Source: CAZFVY01 sp964522665 (GTDB taxonomy: Bacteria; Verrucomicrobiota; Verrucomicrobiia; Limisphaerales; CAZFVY01). Taken from it: a DNA stretch of 8,202 bases. The position numbers and the translations under genes were made by a program. The notes beneath the pieces are model-generated. The model saw nothing but the letters and a program-made list of their open reading frames with translations, made no database searches and was not told where the DNA came from. Numbering within the stretch: the stretch's first letter is position 1; each line of letters begins with the position of its first letter. Location of the stretch: positions 1 through 8,202 of the forward strand of contig CAZFVY010000172.1 of the NCBI GenBank assembly GCA_964522665.1. Direction: 5' to 3'. This document shows, one piece after another, positions 6,433 through 8,202 of this stretch.

Positions 6433-7520
6433 GCGAAAGCGGGCGAATGAAAAGTTCGGCGTATATGGAGTGGGCGAAACTGCAGGCTCATGCGCGGTTC
6501 AACCTGGCGACCAGCGGGATCGCGTATTGCCATCTGCCGGACCTCGAAGTCAAGCTGGACGACCTCGATCTGAGCGGTCCGAGTTACTACGGCTACGCGC
6601 CGCTCAATCAAGCGCTGGCGCGGAAGGCCGGCGTTCCCGTCGACTGCGTCGTCGCGGCGGAGGGCACGTCGGGCGCGAACCATCTGGCCATGGCCGCGCT
6701 GCTCGACCCCGGTGATGAGGTATTGATCGAGCGGCCGGCTTACGAATTGTTGGTGGCGACCGCGCGTTATTTGGGCGCGGACGTGCGCCGGTTCAACCGC
6801 CCGTCCGCGGACGGATTCCGGCTCGACCCGAACGAGCTGGAGCGGGCGCTGACGCCCAAGACCCGGCTGATCGTGCTGACTAACCTGCATAACCCGAGCA
6901 GCGCGTTGATTGACGAGGCGACGTTGCGGCGGGTCGGCGAATTGGCCCGCGGCGTCGGCGCGCGGGTGTTGATCGACGAGGTGTATCTGGACGCGGTGTT
7001 CGACGCGCCGCCGAAGTCCGCGTTTCAGCTGGGAACGGAATTCGTCGTGACGAGCAGCCTGACGAAAGTGTACGGCCTGAGCGGGCTGCGGTGCGGTTGG
7101 ATCGTGGCGGAACCGGATTTGTGCCGGCGGATGTGGCGGCTGAACGATCTGTTCGGGAGTATTCCGGCCCATCCCGCGGAGCGGCTGAGCGTCCTGGCGC
7201 TCGCGCAGCTTGAACGATTGCGCGAGCGGGCGCGGCGAATTCTGGCGACAAATCGGCCGCTCTTGAATCAATTCCTCGCGTCACGAACCGACTTGCAGGC
7301 GCCGCGGTCGGAACACGGGACGGTGGCCTTTCCGCGCCTGCTCAAAGGGGACGTGGAGACGCTCTGCCAGCGTCTCTTCGAGCGCTACGAGACAAAAGTC
7401 GTGCCGGGACGTTTCTTCGATCTGCCCCAGAACTTCCGCATCGGGATCGGTGGCGACACCGCGGTGGTCACGGCGGGGCTGGAGCGGCTGGGCGCGGCGC
7501 TGGATGAAATGGAGGGGTAG
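6429..7520 (+). CDS. Fold-type I PLP-dependent aminotransferase (class I/II)
   Basis: 363 residues, starting at an ATG that overlaps the permease stop (ATGA). The GGAGG 8 bases upstream decides the start. The PLP lysine is Lys213 in SSLTKVYGLSGLRCGW (209-224). Other visible cofactor or substrate residues are Asn155 in TNLHNPSS, Asp183 in LIDEVY, Tyr105 in ERPAYELL and Arg337 in NFRIGIG, the usual carboxylate-binding arginine. Gly79-Thr80-Ser81 in AAEGTSGANHLAMAALL probably contacts the PLP phosphate. At 363 residues it is slightly shorter than common members (about 380-400), with a short N-terminal arm starting SAYMEWAK. The predicted reaction is transfer of an amino group from an amino acid to a 2-oxo acid in the cytoplasm; the amino donor is unknown. 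Related folds catalyse beta-lyase or decarboxylase reactions, so these are not excluded. It is the last gene of the operon; a repeat array and a possible terminator follow. Confidence 0.88.
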   Translation: MSESGRMKSSAYMEWAKLQAHARFNLATSGIAYCHLPDLEVKLDDLDLSGPSYYGYAPLNQALARKAGVPVDCVVAAEGTSGANHLAMAALLDPGDEVLIERPAYELLVATARYLGADVRRFNRPSADGFRLDPNELERALTPKTRLIVLTNLHNPSSALIDEATLRRVGELARGVGARVLIDEVYLDAVFDAPPKSAFQLGTEFVVTSSLTKVYGLSGLRCGWIVAEPDLCRRMWRLNDLFGSIPAHPAERLSVLALAQLERLRERARRILATNRPLLNQFLASRTDLQAPRSEHGTVAFPRLLKGDVETLCQRLFERYETKVVPGRFFDLPQNFRIGIGGDTAVVTAGLERLGAALDEMEG

Positions 7521-7555
7521 CCACTCAAAGCGCGTCAAGCGGGGTACGGGCGCCG

Positions 7556-7601
7556 TGGACGGCGGTGGACGGAGTGGACCAAATGGACGATCTGGACGGG
7601 G
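7556..7601. repeat. Tandem TGGAC array, 9-base period
   Basis: TGGAC occurs five times, beginning at 7556, 7566, 7575, 7584 and 7593, so the spacings are 10, 9, 9 and 9. The four bases between copies vary (CAAA, GATC and so on), making it a degenerate short tandem repeat. It lies 36 bases after the aminotransferase stop in non-coding DNA. Similar gtccat/tggac arrays occur in intergenic DNA of several Verrucomicrobia-like genomes, by recollection only. Confidence 0.65.
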
Positions 7602-7638
7602 CGGCGCTCAATGCGGAGCGTCGGCGTGCGGTATTTTT
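7602..7638 (+). terminator. Possible intrinsic terminator of the operon
   Basis: CGGCGCTC (7602-7609) pairs with GAGCGTCG (7616-7623) in an 8-bp stem with one G-U pair and a six-base loop. A run of five T follows at 7634-7638, but 10 bases after the stem rather than directly. It is therefore an imperfect terminator. Its place, between the last operon gene and a new promoter, is where one would be expected. Confidence 0.3.
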
Positions 7639-7646
7639 GGGACCGA

Positions 7647-7664
7647 TTTGACTAATCGGTCAAA
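7647..7664. promoter_or_regulatory. Operator-like palindrome upstream of the tetR-type gene
   Basis: TTTGACTAATCGGTCAAA has 6-bp arms (TTTGAC, GTCAAA) around six bases. A second, offset inverted repeat shares this DNA: GACCGAT at 7641-7647 and ATCGGTC at 7655-7661. The TTGAC...GTCAA form is typical of operators bound by TetR-family dimers. It covers the -35 hexamer and part of the spacer of the predicted promoter, so binding would block RNA polymerase. Autoregulation by the adjacent TetR-type protein is inferred. Confidence 0.65.
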
Positions 7665-7676
7665 ACGTGCGATAGT
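7648..7676 (+). promoter_or_regulatory. Sigma-70-type promoter of the tetR-type gene
   Basis: TTGACT (7648-7653, five of six consensus bases) is followed after exactly 17 bases by GATAGT (7671-7676, four of six). Transcription would start near 7683, leaving a leader of about 80 bases before the ATG at 7763. The -35 is embedded in the operator-like palindrome. Confidence 0.6.
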
Positions 7677-7683
7677 CTCGGGT

Positions 7684-7747
7684 CCGGCCAAGCTGATTCG
7701 GTGGCAGGAGCGGACCCGGAGTCCGCCCGAAAAAGCAGTTTGGCCGG
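7684..7747 (+). other. Structured 5' leader: long stem enclosing a hairpin
   Basis: CCGGCCAAGCTG (7684-7695) pairs with CAGTTTGGCCGG (7736-7747) over 12 base pairs, 11 Watson-Crick and one G-U. Inside it, GCGGAC (7710-7715) pairs perfectly with GTCCGC (7721-7726) around a CCGGA loop. The outer stem begins at the predicted transcription start and ends 15 bases before the start codon, next to a weak GCAGG ribosome binding site. It may protect the RNA 5' end, modulate translation of the regulator or be a REP-like repeat. It matches no riboswitch class I recognise. Confidence 0.55.
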
Positions 7748-7762
7748 GCAGGTTGTTGAATT

Positions 7763-8202
7763 ATGGGACGGATCAGTGATGCGAGAGAGAAGCTGTTGCA
7801 GGTGGCCTTTGATTTGATTTGGAACAGCAGTTACGGCTCGGTGAGCGTGGATCAGATTTGCGCGCGCGCGGCCGTCAATAAAGGCAGCTTCTACCATTAT
7901 TTCCCGTCCAAGACGGATTTGGCGGTCGCGGCTTACGAGGAACATTGGCGGCAGAAACAGGCGGATATGGACCGGATATTCTCCGCGCAAATCCCACCGC
8001 TGGAAAGACTTGAGGGCTGGTTCGAGTTCATCTGCGAGGGCCAGCGGCGCAAGGCGGAGATTTACGGGCGGGTCTGTGGGTGCCCGTACGCCAGCCTCGG
8101 CTGCGAGGTCGCCACGCAGGACGAGAAACTGCGGAGCAAGGCGCAGGAATTGGTCGAGCGGGGCGGTCGGTACGTCGAGAGCGCCGTCGCCGTTGCCGGC
8201 CA
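7763..8202 (+). CDS. TetR-family transcriptional regulator, C-terminally cut by window end
   Basis: 146 residues are present and the frame is open at the last base, so the C-terminus lies outside. ATG 7763 is the first start possible, because an in-frame TGA sits at 7757. The N-terminal 50 residues form the TetR DNA-binding domain: helix 1 (AREKLLQVAFDLIW), then the helix-turn-helix around 27-46 (VSVDQICARAAVNKGSFYHYF), with the hallmark NKGSFYHYFPSKTDL at 39-53. The ligand domain follows. Its RVCGCPYASLGCEVA (103-117) resembles the GCPLxxLxxE stretch common in repressors that sense small organic or electrophilic molecules. Cys105, Cys107 and Cys114 are close together and might be redox-active, but this is inference. 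It is read from a promoter carrying its probable operator, so self-repression is likely. The target genes probably lie past the right edge; the upstream operon ends before this promoter. Confidence 0.9.
   Translation, partial: MGRISDAREKLLQVAFDLIWNSSYGSVSVDQICARAAVNKGSFYHYFPSKTDLAVAAYEEHWRQKQADMDRIFSAQIPPLERLEGWFEFICEGQRRKAEIYGRVCGCPYASLGCEVATQDEKLRSKAQELVERGGRYVESAVAVAG

Noticed and set aside
1..8202. CRISPR array, tRNA, rRNA, insertion sequence or transposase
   Set aside because: No regularly spaced repeats of suitable length, no cloverleaf, no transposase frame and no flanking target duplication were seen.

Overview
The window reads as chromosomal DNA from a GC-rich, probably soil or freshwater, bacterium of the Verrucomicrobiota or a related Planctomycetes/Acidobacteria-like lineage. 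The pointers are the secreted PQQ-type beta-propeller protein, whose mature N-terminus starts DDWPQWLGPQ (a style common in Verrucomicrobia and Planctomycetes), and intergenic DNA rich in short repeats. The taxon is an inference; no rRNA or tRNA gene is visible.

Layout, all confident genes on the + strand. (1) 1-673: repeat-bearing DNA followed by a short unrecognised ORF (377-673). (2) 674-1015: intergenic DNA with a TTGACA -35 element just upstream of the next gene. (3) 1016-3286: a large FAD-dependent amino-acid oxidase of the tryptophan 2-monooxygenase/L-amino-acid oxidase type, with an extra C-terminal module that looks like a jacalin-type lectin domain. (4) 3287-3616: a 330-base gap carrying a second copy of a 16-bp repeat found near base 40. 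(5) 3617-7520: a tight three-gene operon of exported beta-propeller protein, APC-family amino-acid permease and fold-type I PLP aminotransferase. The genes are joined by 4-base overlaps (GTGA and ATGA), so translation is probably coupled. (6) 7521-7762: a 9-base-period TGGAC tandem array, a possible terminator, a promoter with an operator-like palindrome across its -35 region, and a strongly base-paired leader. (7) 7763-8202: the first 146 codons of a TetR-family repressor, cut off by the window end.

The functional theme is amino-acid handling: an oxidase that deaminates or decarboxylates an amino acid, a permease to import one, and an aminotransferase to process it. The propeller protein is predicted to sit outside the cytoplasmic membrane. 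Whether oxidase and operon work on the same substrate cannot be told from sequence. The TetR gene looks autoregulated and probably controls something beyond the right edge. The least ordinary items are the oxidase-lectin fusion, the propeller/permease/aminotransferase operon and the structured leader of the tetR-type gene.
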